Below the pieces are notes generated by a model that was not told the origin of the DNA, searched no databases, and saw only the letters and a list, made by a program, of their open reading frames with translations. A DNA stretch of 64,000 nt from Perkinsus olseni (Eukaryota; Perkinsozoa; Perkinsida; Perkinsidae): the NCBI GenBank assembly GCA_013115135.1, contig JABANP010000071.1, positions 62,001 through 126,000 on the forward strand, given 5' to 3'. Every line of letters begins with the position of its first letter. Position 1 is the stretch's first letter. A program made the position numbers and the translations under genes. Positions 1 to 14,600 of the stretch are shown here, piece by piece.

Positions 1-3000
1 GCAACATAGTCGCAGATAGACGCTTTCGAGCCCATCCTGGCGAAGGAGCGTAATGAGATCGTAGAGCCGAACATAGTGTAGTCCAGGACTGAGCATTTGG
101 ACCCTGCACGAGCCAACGACCGCAGAGATAGTGAGCTGCCCAGTGCAGCGCAGTCGATTACTGATATACCTCCACCGATGTCAGCGCGACTGACGGCAGA
201 GATGCTGCTACCGAAACGAGCCAGCCCACGCAATGAAAGGGAGCTGCCTACTGTTACGTAGTCTAATATGGACGCGCTCGAGCCACACCTGGCGAACGAT
301 CGCAGGGACAGCGAGGAGGCCATACTGGTGGCAGCGATGACCGAGAGCTTGTAGATCGACCCTACTCGGGCAATGCCGAAGACAGAGCAGCCACTGCCCA
401 GTCGAGCCGCCCCACGGAGGGACAGTGTGCTACCTAAGGCAGCGTAGTCGAGGACACTCTGCTGGCTGCCGAGGCGAGCGAAGGACCTCAGGGACAGCGA
501 CGACCCGAAAGAAGCCACGCCAATGGTGCTAAGAGAGCTACCAACCTGCAGGGCTCCGCAAGCGGATGCTGAGCTGCCAAGCCTGAAGGCGGCCCGTAGT
601 GAGAGTGAGCTACCCAAGTTCACGTAATCCAGTGCCGTGAGCGTGCTGCCCAGGCGAGCGAAGGAACGAAGAGATGCTGTGCTGGCCAAGGTGGCGAAGT
701 CAAGGCTACTCAACGCTCCACTGAATCGTGCAGAGGCGACCACGCTGATGCCGCTACCACAGCGAGCGACTGATCGAATAGAAAGGGCACTGCTGAGCGT
801 CGTGCAGGCGATAACAGAAAGCTTGTAAGCCGAGCCCAATCGAGTCAGTCCAAGGATGGATATACCACTACCCAGCCGAGCAGCCCCTCTCAGCGACAAA
901 GTACTGCCGAGAGTACTGAAATCCAGCAGCGTCATCTTAGAACCGAAGCGGGCGAACGACCTCAGTGAGACGGAGGACCCCAGAGTGGCCTCCTCGAGCA
1001 CCGATACGGCGCTGGCTAGCCGGATGGACGACGTCACAGACACGCTGCTGCCGAGCCTCGCCAAGCTCCTCACAGAGAGTGAGCTACCGATATTCACGAA
1101 TTCCAGGATAGAGACCTTGGACCCCAGTCGAGCGTGGCTCCTCAGCGACAGGCTGCTGCCCGAGGCTGCTCATTCCCAACACAGAGGCCGCACCAGAGAA
1201 GCGGGCGAAGTTACGCAGTGACAGGGAGCTGCCCAGGTGAGCGGACCCGATCGCTGTGAGAGCAGCGCCAAGGCGGCATAGGCCAGCTGTCGATATGCCG
1301 CTCCCTACTCTAAGACAAGATCGGATAGACATGGCACTGCCGAAGGACCCACAGTCCAAAATCGACAAAGTCGATGACAGTCTAGCGGCCGATCGAATAG
1401 AGAGTGATGACCCGAAGGAGGCATCGGCGATAACAGAGAGCTTGTAAACCGACCCAACACGCGTGAGTCCGCACACAGAGATACCACTGCCGAATCTAGC
1501 CACGCCTCTGAGGGACATCGAGCTGCCAAGAAGCGCATGCTCCAGAACAGTCGCGCAGCTTCCAAGCCTCGTGAACGACCGCAGAGAGAGGGTCGAGCCA
1601 AAGTGAGCCTGGCCGATAGCCGACAGGGAAGATCCGAGGTTCGAGACGCCAAAGGCCGATACAGTACTGCCAAACCGAGCGAGCGATCTGCAGGACAGGC
1701 TGGAGCCGAGAGCTAAGATTATCCAAAACGCTCAGCTTACCAGACAGCCTTGCGAAAGGATCTCAAGGAAAGACTCGAGCCCAAGCTACTCATCGAAACG
1801 ACTGAGAGGCTAGAGCCGGTCCTCAGCAAACCGAGCAGGGAGAGATCAGCGCCCAGGCGAGTGAACTGACGAACCGAGAGGGAGCTGCCAAGATGGGTGA
1901 AGCCGATGGTTGATATCTTTGTACACCGAGCCGATCCTGGCGAGGCCGAGGACGGAGACGCCGCTGCCTAGCCGGACCATCGACCTCACAGAGAGGCTAC
2001 TGCCCAGCACGGCCAAGTCGACTAGTGTTAAGTCACTGCCGAGACGTGCGAACGATCTGAGCGAGAGCGACGAACCGAAGTGGACGCTGTCGAACACGGA
2101 TAGCTGGCTGCCCAGGCTAGCTGTAGAGAGAGCAGACATAACACTGCCGAACCTCGCAGCAGACCTCAGAGAGAGCGAGCTGGCAAGACCGACGAAGTCG
2201 AAGACTGAGTAGCAGCTGCCGAACCTGGCGTAGCTGCGCAGTGACAGGCTGCTTCCAAGATGGACCTCATCGAGGACTGAGAGGGCAGCACCCACGCGAG
2301 AATCCGTCAGCACTGACAAACCGCTTCCGAGCCGCACTAAAGCTCTCAGTGAGAGGCTGCTGCCGATAGCGGTCGAGTCGAGAACAGTGAGCGATGAGCT
2401 GAGCCGGGCGAATGACCGCAGTGATAGGGACGATCCAAAAGTACCGTGACTGAGCAGGGACGTCGATGAACCCATGTAACAGAAGGAGCGCAGCGAGAGG
2501 GTGCTGCCGAGCTCCGCTGAACCGAGTATAGAAGCCTTGCTGCCAAGCCTAGCGAAGGACCTCAGCGACAGGCTCGAGCCGAAGAGACCCTCGGTTATCA
2601 CAGAGAGCTTATAGACAGAGCCAACCCTAGTCAGACTAGCAACCGAGATTGCGCTGCCGAGCCGTGCGACTGATCGTAGGGAGAGGGAACTGCCAAGTGC
2701 ACAGGCGTCCAGCACTGATACGGCCTCACCGACGCGTACGCTGCTGAGGGTCGACACGGAGCTGCCAAGGCGGCTGAACGATCTGAGCGACAGCGAGCTT
2801 GCCAGGTGAGAGGCAGCAATGGTGGACAGCTGGTAGAGGGAGCCAAGTCGGGCCAGACCGTAAGCACTGATTCCGCTACCGAAGCGGGCCATGCTCCTCA
2901 GAGACAACGAGCTGCCGAGTTCCACGGTATCGAGGACCGTCAGACTCGATCCTAGTTGAGCAAGCCCTGTGACGGACTGAGCGCTGCCGAACCTCATGAA

Positions 3001-6000
3001 GCTTCTGAGAGACAGAGAGCTTCCGAGCAGGGCTCCATCGAGCACAGAGATACCACTTCCCAAAAGGCCACTAAGCGCTACCGAGACGGAGCTGCCGGCT
3101 CGGAAGAGGGCACGGACTGATAGGGAACTGCCAAGATGAGTGTAATCAACAACCGAAGCTGTCGAGCCGAGCCGAGAGAACGATCGCAGCGAGAGGGACG
3201 AGCCGAATGCAGCGGCATCTAGCACGCTTGTGGACGACCCTAGTAGGCAGCTAGACGCTACCGTCAGTGAGCTTCCGAAGCGCGTGAGAGCACGTAGTGA
3301 CAGGGAACTGCCGAGGGCAACGTGGTCGAGCGCAGTGAGGGTCGAACCAATTATTGCTAGTCCCACAGTAGATACAGTGGATCCTATTCGGGCTACCCCT
3401 CGCAGTGATAGGGCGCTGCCCAGCGTGGTGAAGTCGATCACTGACAGCTTGGAACCGAGTCTCGCGAATGACCGGAGAGAAAACGATGATCCGAGAGTCG
3501 TGGCATCAATAGCACTAACGGCTCCTCCCAGGGAACTGTCACCGAAGATCGACACGGAACTGCCAAGCCTGGCGAAGGAGCGGAGAGACAGAGTACTGCC
3601 GAAGTTGCTGATGCCCACCACCGAGAGCTCAGCCAGCGACTCGACTCGGAGAACCCCGGCAACAGAAAGACCGCTGCCAGCTCGCACGAAGGAGCGAATA
3701 GACAGGCTGCTGCTGAGAATGGTGAAGTCCAGTACTGAGAGATGGCCGCATAGCTTGGCAAAGGATCTCAGTGAGAGGGAGGACCCGAAAGCAGCCTCGC
3801 TTACCACGGACAAAGACTCACCCACGCGAGTCCACGAGTGGACCGAGAGGGAGCTTCCGAGCCGAGAGAAATCGCGTAGCGACAAAGAGCTGCCGAGTGA
3901 GCAGGCTTCCACAGCGGAGAGAGTACTGGCCAGTCGAGCGAACGACCGCAGCGACACCGAAGAACCGAAGTTGGCGAAGCTCAGAACCGACAGCTGCTCC
4001 CCCACGGTAGCGCTCTTAACCAGGGACATAGAGCTCCCGAGCCTTGCGAAGCTTCGAAGGGACAAGGAGCTGGCAAGCCCTGTCTGTGCTATAACCGAGA
4101 GGCTGTAGACGGAGCCGACCCTGGCTAGTCCTAGAACGGACACTGAAGAGCCCAGTCTTGCCATTCCTCGTAGGGATAGGGAACTCCCGAGCTCGATCAA
4201 GTCAAGGACGCTTGCGGTGCTGCCCAAGCGAGTGAAGGCTCGGAGCGACAAGCTGGATGCTAGCTGGGCCTCCTCTATCACAGACAAAGTGCCTCCGAGC
4301 CGGGCAAGACTGACGGTCGAGAGGCCGCTGCCAAATCTAGCGAGCGATCGCAACGACAGTGAACTGCCTAGTGTGGTTGATGCGATGGCAGAGAGTGAGC
4401 CGCCGAGCCTTGAGAAGCTCCGGAGGGATAGGCTGCTGCCGAGATGAACGGCGTCAAGCACCGACGTGCTGCTACCGATGATGGCTCGACTGAGGCAAGA
4501 TAGTGAGCTGCCTAGCCTCGCCATTGCCTTCAACGACACAGCGCTGCCGCAGAGGGCGAAGTCTAGAGCACTGAGCTTACTGCCTAGCCGTGCGAATGAG
4601 CGCAGCGACAGTGACGAGCCCATGTGACCCTGGGCTAGCACCGTGAGGGAGGAACCGAGGGAAGTGGTACCGAACGATGATACAGAGCTACCCGACCGAG
4701 CGATGGCTCTGAGACTCAGTGAGCTGCCGAATGTAGCACCGTCGAAGATAGACAGACTGCTGCTCAGCTGGGATCTGCCAAAGACGCTGAACGCACTTCC
4801 AGCTCGGGAGAAGCTCCGCAGAGAGAGTCCCGAGCCGAAGGTTGCCATCGACACGGTCGAGACGGATGAGGCAATCCGCGTTACAGCGAGCACGCTCAAG
4901 GAGGAGCCTGTACGGATGAAGTTGCGGATGGAGAGGGACGACGAGAACTGGGAGTAGTCAAGCACTGACAGGCCGCTGCTCACTCGGGCGCGTCCAACCA
5001 CCGACATCTCGCTGCCGAACCGAGTGAAGCCTCTCACGGACAGGACTGAGCCCATGAGGACGTAGTCAAAGACGGATACGGAGGAGCCTACTCTGGAGAG
5101 GCCGAATACAGAAAGCCGACCACCGAGTCGGGCAAAGTTAGAGAGCGAGAGAGAGCTGCCAAGGCCGGTGCAGTCGAGCACGCTCAGAGCGCTGCCTAGG
5201 CGGGCTGAGTCGAACACAGAAGCGAAACTGCCAATCCTAGCCAAGGAGCGTAGTGAGAGGGACGAAGCCAGCGTCGTGGCATCAAACGCAGACAGCGCGG
5301 AACCTAGGCGAGCAGTCGAGAAGATGCTCAAGTTAGAGCCGAGCCTCATGGCAGCTCGGAGGGACATGGAGCTTCCCACAGCAACCATCTCCAGGACCGA
5401 CAGACCAGCAGCCAACCTTGCCGTACTGAACATCGAGAGGCCCGACCCGAGTCGCAGGAAGTCTCGAAGAGAGAGCGAGCTGCCCAGGTTGGAGAATTGG
5501 AACACTGTCAGAGCACTGCCGAGTCTGGTAGCGGTCCGTATAGACAGACTACTACCCAGGGTAACGTAGTCGAACACGGTAGCTGTGCTGCCGAGCCGAG
5601 CGAATGATCGTAGAGAGAGCGACGAGCCGAAAGCACTGACGCCCACAACGGAGAGGTCATGCAAGGAGCCTACTCTTGTTAGACCAGCCACTGACACGGT
5701 GCTGCCAAATCTAGCGAACGCCCTTAGGGACAGGGAAGACCCCAAATCTAGGCAGTCCAGGACAGAGACCGAGCTAGCAAGCCTCGAGATTCCAGAGACA
5801 GAGAGAGTACTTCCAAGCCGAGCGAAGGCGTTGAGAGAGAGGCTGCTGCCGAGGTTGGCCATCTCGAAGGTCGAGATCGGCTTGCCATACCGAGTGATCG
5901 CAGCAAAAGATACGCCGCTGCCGAACCTCATGAAGCTCCGCAGGGATAGTGAGCTGCCAAGGACGGCAGAGTCCGCAACGGAGACCCTCGACCCGAACCG

Positions 6001-9000
6001 AGCAAACGACCTCAACGACAGGGATGAGCCGAACGTGGCACTCGCAATTACGGACACCTTGTACACGGAGGCCAGTCGAGTGACTCCGTCCACGGACAGG
6101 CCAGAGCCCAGTCTAGCGAAGCTCCCTGATCGACAGTGCACTGCCGAAGACCATAGCGTCGAATGCCGAGAGCTTAGCACCGAAACGTCCGAATGATCCC
6201 GAGAGAAATGGAGCTGCCGAGTTGCATGGAGTCCAATGCACTGAGCGTTCCCGCGAGACGAGAGAGCCCAACCACAGAGCAGCCACTGCCAAGGCGAACT
6301 AAGCCGCGGAGCGACAGAGAGCTGCCAAAGCTGGAAGCGTCAAGAACCGAGAGCTTCCTTCCTAGCAGGGCCTGGCTGAAGACGGACGAGCTGGCTGCCG
6401 AACCGAGTGAGGGATCGGAGGCTCAATGAGCTACCGAGGCCGACGAAGTCGAATACCGAGGTAGAGCAACCCAGGCGTGTGAACCTCGTAATGGAAAGAG
6501 TGGAGCCGAATACGGCGTAGTCCAACACTGAGACTGTAGAGGCAAGCGTTGTTTGACCGTACAGAGAAACAACGCTACCGAAACGAGCCATTGCCCTTAG
6601 CGACAGGCTGCTTCCGCAGGCCACCATGTCCAGTGTGCTGAGAGAGGCACCCAGCTTGGCATCCGATGCGACAGAGAGCCTGCTGCCCGAGCCGCACGAA
6701 GGACCGCAGTGATAGACTGGAGCCGAGCGACACGAAGTCGAGACCGCTGAGCGAGCCGGCGAACCGAGGACTCTGCAGAAACAGAGAGTACGCTACCGAG
6801 ACGAGCACTTCCTCTCAAGGACAACGAACTTCCCAAAGCGGTGTAGTCAAGGACGCTGGCTGAGCTTCCCAGCCGAGCGAAGGAGCGTAGAGATAGGGAA
6901 GACGCCAGATCCGTTCGGGCAATGACAGAGAGCTTGAACACGGAGCCGATGCGAGCGAGACCAGTCACCGAGATGGCACTGCCAACGCGAGCGAAGCTCC
7001 TCACTGACAGTGAGCTGCCCAGAGCGGTACCGGCGATGACCGAGAGCTGATAGACAGAGCCCAACTCTGGCTAGACCAACGACGCTGATACCGCTGCCTA
7101 CTCGGGCGAACTCCCTCACAGAGAGCGAACTGCCGAGGCAGGCGTACTCCAAGGCACTCAGGGCACCACCGACTCGAGCGAAGGCCCGAACCGACAGGGA
7201 TGACCCAAGAGCAGTGAAGCCGACAGCAGAGCAGGACCCACCGAATCGCGCCCAACTCACCGTACTGAGGGCACTGCCTAGCCGACCGCTGCCAGCCACA
7301 GAGATGGCACTGCCCAGCCTCACGTGCGCACGGAGGGACATAGAGCTGCCACAAGTGGCAAAGTCCATCACTGTTACTTTGGAGCCCATCCTAGCAAAGC
7401 TCCTCAGGGAGAGGGAGCTACCGAAATCGGCGAGGCTCGTGACGGACATCGTCCCCATGCCAATCAGATTGCTAACTATAGAGAGCGAGCTGCCAAGGCG
7501 AGCAAAGCTCCTCAAGGACAGAGAGCTACCAACATCGGTCTCGGATATGACCGAGAGTCTGTAGGCCGAGCCGAGTCGCAGGAGGCCGACCATCGACAAG
7601 CCGCTGCCTAGCCTCGCGACATTCCTTAAACTCATGGAGCTGCCGCAGCTGGCGTAGTCGAGAACAGAGAGCTTACTGCCGAGCCTAGTGAGGCTACGCA
7701 GACTGCAGGAGCTGCTGAAGCTGACTGCATCGACAACACTCAAGGTACTGCCGGCCCTCAGCCAACCGAAAGAGCTGGTCAAGGAACCAATGTGAAGCCC
7801 GGTGGCTATGGACAACGTGCTGCCTAGACGGCCGAAGGCTCGGAGTGAGAGCGCGCTCCCGAAGGAAGCAAACGCCAAGGCACTCACTTTCTCGCCGACG
7901 CGAGCAAAGTACCTCAACGACAGGGAGGAGCTCAATGATGCCGATTCTAGTATAGAGACGCGACTGCCGAGCCGACCAAAGCTGCGGAGCGAGAGAGAAG
8001 AGCCGAAGGTCACCTCTTCGATGACCGATAGCGTCGACCCGAGAGCTGTAGCAGCGAAGGCGGACGTGACACTTCCTAGCCTTGCCAGTGCCCTCAGTGA
8101 TAGAGACGAGCCCAGGACGGCACAGTCCAGGGCCGAGAGCTGGCTGCCAAGTCTAGCGAATGACCTCAGTGATAACGAAGAGCCTACATGCACGGCGCCC
8201 AGGACGCTCGCAGTGTCCCCCAGCCGAGTCCACGAGAATATGCTCGCGACTGATCCACCGCGGATGCCGTCGAATGCCGAAAGGGTACTCCCGAACCGAG
8301 CAAAGGCACGGAGCGATAGGCTGCTGCCAAGCGCTACTTGGCACAGCGCAGAGCCGTGGCTGCCGAGCCGAGCGAACGACCTCAGCGAAAGCGAAGACCC
8401 GTAAGAGCTGCTGCCCAGGACCGAGATGGCGTTCCCGTAGCGACCTAGTCCGGCCACCGATAGCCCACTTCCGATTCTGGTCTGAGCCCGAACGGACAGG
8501 GCGCTGCCGAGCGTGAGGTAATCAAGGACACTGGCAGAGGATCCGAGACGGCCGAAGGAGCGGAGGGATAAGGCGGAGCCGAAGTGAGCTGCGCCTACCG
8601 CAGACACTGTGTCTCCCATCTTGGTGGCGGATAGTACAGAGGCTGTCGAGCCAAGCCTGGCCATGGCCCTCAAGGACAGAGAGCTGGCAAAACTCGAAGT
8701 TGCAATAACCGACAGTTTATAGAGAGATCCAATACGTGCCAAGCCGGCCACGGAAACACCGCTGCCAAGCCGGGCAACGGAACGCAGAGAGAAGGAGCTA
8801 CCCAGGCACGCATAGTCGATGACTGTTGACTTGCTGCCGAGCCGAGCGAATGACCTCAACGACAAGCTGGAGCCGAAAACAGCCTCGCCCAGCGCAGAGA
8901 GGGACGAGCCTAGAGCGCACTCGGAGTGGACACTAATGGTACTGCCAACGCGACCAAAGGAAGCCAGGGAGAGTGCGCTGCCCAGGGAGGTGAAGTCCAG

Positions 9001-12000
9001 TACACTGACCTTAGAGCCTGCACGAGCGAAGGACCTCAGAGATAGTGATGAGCTGATAGCAGTACAGTCGACCACGCTGGTCTTGCTGCCGAAACGGGCG
9101 AAGCTGCGGAGTGACAATGATGAGCCCACAGAGGTCATGCCGAGCACGGAGATGCTGGACCCAATTGTAGCAGCTTCAGCGGCAGAGAAGGAACTGCCGA
9201 GCCTCATCGCTGCTCGTAAGGACAGTGAGCTGCCGAGTGCTGTATAGTCCAGAGCAGTTAACTTGCTGCCGAGCCTTGCGAAGCTTCTCAGTGAGAGCGA
9301 CGAGCCGAATGCCGCCTCCTCTACCACGGAGAGAGACTGGCCCACCTGGATGAGCCCGTGCAGGGAAGCATCACTGCCAATGCGGGCGAAGGAACGCAGA
9401 GAGAGGGAGCTGCCTAGGGACATGCTAGATATGATAGAGAGGTCGTAAACGGACCCCAAACGAGCTAGGCCATAGACCGAGACGCTGCTACCACAGCGAG
9501 CCACGGCCCGCACTGAGAGAGAGCTGCCGAGGAGCACATAGTCCAGTACACTAGTCTTGCTTCCGACCCGAGCGAAGGACCTCAGAGACAATGACGAGCC
9601 AAGCTCAGTTCGAGCAAGCACTGACAGGGAGTCGCCGAGGGCAGCCGAGGCTATTGTAGACAGGGCAGAACCGACGGTGATAGTGCCCACCATCGAAAGG
9701 GAGCTGCCGAGACGAGCGAAGTCTCTCATCGATACAGCGCTACCAAAGGTGGCGTAGTCCAAGACGGTGAGCTTACTACCGAGCCTTGCGAATGACCGTA
9801 ACGACAGTGACGATCCTAGCTCTGTCTGGGACACGGTACTGAGTCCAGAGCCAAAGCGAGCGAAGGAGCGGAGAGACAGGGAAGATGCGCAGGCAGTCGC
9901 CGCTATAACAGAGAGCTTGTAGACTGAGCCCACGCGAGCAAGTCCTACAACCGAGAGGCCGCTACCGATACGAGCGAACTGCCGCACCGACAGAGAACTG
10001 CCGAGAATGGTGAAGTCTAACACACTGGCTTTGCTGCCGAGTCTAGAGAAGGACCTCAAGGAGAGGGCCGATCCGAACTGTACCGAGTCTACGACTGACA
10101 GAGTAGAGCCCAGCCTAGTATGCTCGAGGGCCGACAGCGAGCCGGAGACTTGAGCGGCGCCTGTGGTAGACAGGCTGCTGCCTAGCCTGGCGAAGCTCCT
10201 AAGAGAGAGGCTGCTGGCTAGATGCTGCGATGCTATAACGGAGAGCTTGTACGCCGAACCCACGCGGGCTAGGCCGATCACTGAGACGCCACTGCCGAAT
10301 CGTGCCAGGGACCTTAGCGACAGAGAGGACCCAAGGTCCACTTCCGCAAGCACACTGGCGCGACTACCCACTCTGCTGAAGGATCTCACTGAGAGGGTAC
10401 TGCCCAGCTGGCCGAAGTCGAACAGGCTGATGGATTCGCTGAGCCGAGCGAGGGACTGCACTGACAGGGTGCTCCCGAGGCGTGCGCAGGACCTCAACGA
10501 TAGAGAGCTTGCCAGGCTTGCACTACCAATCACAGAGACAGAGTATAGTGACCCGACACGGGTGAGGCCGGTGACCGAGAGGGAACTACCGAGGCGAGCT
10601 GCTCCGCGGACGGAGAGAGAGCTGCCCAGTCGTACAAAGTCCAAGACGCTGGTGTAGCTACCGAGACGAGCGAAGGACCGCAGCGACAGTGATGATCCGA
10701 GCGTGCTAGAGGATACCGTGGACAGTGAGCTGCCGAGGGATGCCGATTGAACAACCGAAAGCGAGCTGCCCACTCGAGCCAAGCTACGGACAGAGAGGGA
10801 GCTTCCAAGGGTAGTGTAGTCCAGCGCGGATAGGGCGCTGCTGAGACGAGCAAACGATCTCAGCGAGAGCGTGGAGCCGAAGCTTCCTTCGGCAAGCACA
10901 GAGATACTGCTCCCTAGTCGCGCCAGCCCCACAGTGGACACGCTGCTGCCCAGTCTGGCCACGTTACGCAGAGATAGGGAGCTGCCCATCGTGGTCGATG
11001 CTATGACAGAAAGCTGGTACACCGAGCCGACTCTAGCCAGTCCGACAACTGATAGCCCACTACCGAGCCTCGCGAAAGCCCGCAAGCTCAGCGAACTGGA
11101 GAGCGAGGTCGCATCAATCACGGTGAGCTTGCTTGCCAGCCGGGCAAAGGAGCGCAAGGAGAGGGAAGACCCCAGCGCAGTCTGCCCGAGGACACTAACG
11201 CTGTCGCCAAGAGTACCGAAGCCTAGGGCTGATACTGTGCTGCCGAGCCGCAATAGGTCTCGCAGGGACAAGGCACTACCCAGCGTGACGAAGTCAAGGG
11301 CGGTGACATCACTACCGAGGCGGGCGAAGGAACGCAGCGATAACGAGGAGCCCATGGTAGTCGAGGCTATAACGGAGAGCTTGTAGACTGAGCCCACACG
11401 ACAGAGAGCAGCAACCGACAGGCCCGAACTGAGCCGCGCGAATGCACGGACGGACAGACTGCTACCGAGGGTTGTTGCGTCCAGCACGGACAGGGAACCG
11501 GCCAAGCGGGCATTAGCAGCCGTCGAAACGCCACTGCCAAGCCTTGCGAAGGACCTCAATGATAGCGAGCTGCCGAACGACGCGTCGCTGATAACAGAGA
11601 GCCTGTACACTGAGCCGACTCGAGCTAGGCCGAGGACGGACAGACCACTGCCGAAGCGTGCAGAACTGCGAAGTGATAACGACGAGCCGAGAGAGACAGT
11701 ATCGAGCACAGAGAGAGCTTCTCCTAGTCGTGCTACTGAGACCGCCGACAAGCCGCTACCGCACCGACAGAAGTTCCGTAGAGACAACGAGCTCCCTAGA
11801 ACAGCGAAGTCGAGGACTGACACGGTGCTGCCTAAATGAGCTAATGATCGCAGAGACAGCGATGAGCCGAAGGCTGCGCTGGCAATCACCGAGAGCTCGT
11901 AGATCGAGCCAACCCTAACCAGTCCAACGGCGGACAGGCTGCTGCCGAGCCTCGCGAAGGACCTCAGGGACAGGGAGCTGGCCAGGTGGGAGGAGGCAAT

Positions 12001-14600
12001 GACGGACACCTTGTAGACTGAGCCCACACGAGCCAGGCCGTAGGCGGACACTCCACTACCAAGCCTGGCGACAGACCGAAGTGACAGAGAGCTGCCTAGA
12101 AGCGCGTAGTCCAATACTGTACTCTTGCTGCCAAGTCGAGCGAACGATCGTAGTGACAGGCTCGATCCCAGCCCGACTGCGCTGATAGCTGATAGACTCG
12201 ACCCAAGAGCTGCTGAGCCGAGGGCAGACAAGCCGCTACCGAGACGCAGGATGGCACGGGTCGATAGGCTACTGCCGAGGACGAGGAAGTCGAGGACCGA
12301 CGCCTTGCTGCCAATGCGGGCGAAGCTCCGCAGTGACAAAGACGATCCGAGTTCGCCTTGCTCAATCACAGACAAGGAGCCGCCCAACGCCGCTGACCCC
12401 ACTGTGGACACCGAGCTACCTAGGCGGGCGAAGCTTCGCAGAGAAAGGGAACTGCCGAAGGTTGATGAGGCGATGGCTGAGAGCTGGTAGACAGAGCCTA
12501 GGCGAGCCAGTCCGTGAACAGATACACCCGAACCGAATCGACCCACGGCACGGAGGCTGAGGGAGCTGCTCAGGCTGACCTCATCCAGGACGCTCAACTT
12601 GCTGCCGAGCCGGGCAAAGGATCGCAGCGAGAGGGAAGAGGCGAGACTGGTCCCCGCGATGACCGAGAGCTTATAGAGGGAGCTCAGCCGAACCAGGCCG
12701 GTGATCGAGATACCGCTGCCAAGTTTGGCGAAGCCTCTCACTGAAAGCGAGCTGCCGATACCGACTGCCGCTATTGCTGATAGCTTATACACAGAGCCGA
12801 CGCGAGCTAGACCAGCGACGGACACCCCTACTGCCAAGGCGGGCCATCGACCGTAGGGACAGTGAGCTACCCAAAGCGACGAAATCGAGAACAGTGGAAT
12901 AGCTGCCAAGCCTGGACAGGGACCGAAGAGAAAGAGACGAGCCGAAAGCGGCTTGTCCCGCAATGGAAAGGCTGCTGCTCATCGTTGCACGGCCCAGCAC
13001 TGAGAGACTGCTGCCAAGTCGCGCTACCCCCCGAAGCGACATAGCACTACCCATTACAGCACCGTCAATAACCGAGAGCTTGTACACTGAGCCCACTCTC
13101 GCCAACGAGGCCACACTCATTCCGCTGCCGAGCCGAACGAAGGAGCGGAGGGAGAGGGAACTGCCCAGAGCCGCCGTACCGACTATGCTGAGGTTGCTGC
13201 CGAGCCTTGCCATCCCTCGCAGAGATAGAGTGGACCCGAAAGAGGCAGTTGAGATGAGACTCATAGACGATGACAGGCGAGCCCAGCCTAGGACTGAGAG
13301 GTGGGACCCGAACCGACCGCACGACCTCAGAGAGAGTGCGCTGCCGAGCGAAGTAGCATCAATGGTAGAGAGCTTGTAGACGGATCCGATACGGGCCAGG
13401 CCGGTCACTGACATCCCACTGCCGAAGCGGGCAAAGCCACGGAGTGATAGAGCGCTGCCGAGGGACGCGTGGTCGAGAACAGTGAGCTGACTAGCTAGCC
13501 TAGCAAACGATCTCAGAGAAAGTGACGACCCCAAGTTAGCCTCCGATGCTACCGAGAGCGCAGCTGCGAGCTGAGTGTCAGAGTAGACAGATAGGACGCT
13601 CCCGATGCGCGATAAAGACCGCAACGACAAGCTACTGCCCAGAGTAGCGAAGTCCAATACCGAAGCGGAGCTGCCAAGACGAGCAAAGCTCCTCAGGGAC
13701 AGGCTGCTGCCGAGTGAGGCACCGGCTATGACCGAAAGGTCGTAGACCGACCCTACTCTTGTCAAGGCGGTAACGGAGATACCACTGCCGAAGCGAGCCA
13801 CTGATCTTAGGGATAAAGTGGAGCCTAGGGACACGCAGTCCAGAGCCGAAAGGGAATCGCCGAACCGAGCTGCATCGAGAACGCTCAGGCCGGATCCCAG
13901 TCTGGCAAAACTCCTAAGAGACACGGAGCTCCCCAGCAAGGAGAAGTCGACGGCCGACAGGCTAGCCCCCAAGTTGACAGTCGACACTGCACTGAGGGAG
14001 CTACCGAGGCGGGCGGCGGACCTCACAGAGAGGCTGCTACCCAGGTGGACAAAGTCAAGTACAGATACGCTGCAGCCGGCACGAGCGAACGACCTTAAAG
14101 AGAGCGAAGAGCCCAAGTCGGTCTGTGCTATGACCGAGAGGTCGTACACTGACCCCACCCTAGCGAGCTGCTGTACTGATATACCCGAGCCAAGCCGAGC
14201 GAAGCTTCTCACGGACAAGGCACTGCCGAGGGCAGCAGAGGCTACGGTAGAGAGGTAGTAAAGAGAGCCAACTCGCGCGAGCCCTAAAACCGAAGCGCTG
14301 CTCCCAAGCCTAGCGAAGGACCGGAGAGATAGCGAGCTGCCAAAGTTGGCCGTATCGTATACCGAAGCTCGACTACCCAGCCGAGAGAACGAGCGCAGAC
14401 TGAGGGAGCTACCGAAGTGCCCCTGAGACATCACTGAGAGAGAGTCGCTGAGCCGAGCCGCACCGAAGAGGGACGCAGTGCTGCCGAGACACGCAAAGCC
14501 TCTGAGTGACAGGGCGCTAGCCAGCTGGACATGGTCTATCACTGACAGGCTGTAGGCCGACCCAACTCGTGCTAAGCCGAGAACCGACAGTCCGCTTCCG
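1..14600 (-). repeat. Left (C-terminal-ward) array section: pentads with a 14-residue VYKLSVIA unit
   Basis: Here a frequent order is A (LGSSLSLRSFAR), B (LGSKxSVLDxxx), A, C (LGSGLSVxGLAR), D (VGSVYKLSVIASxx). Unit D is 14 residues because two residues are inserted after VGS, giving a period of about 62 residues (186 bp). I count roughly 30 copies of D by eye, the rightmost near 14,535-14,580. None was seen to the right of that point, so this section differs in architecture from the rest of the protein. Shorter A-C-D sets also occur. Confidence 0.75.
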
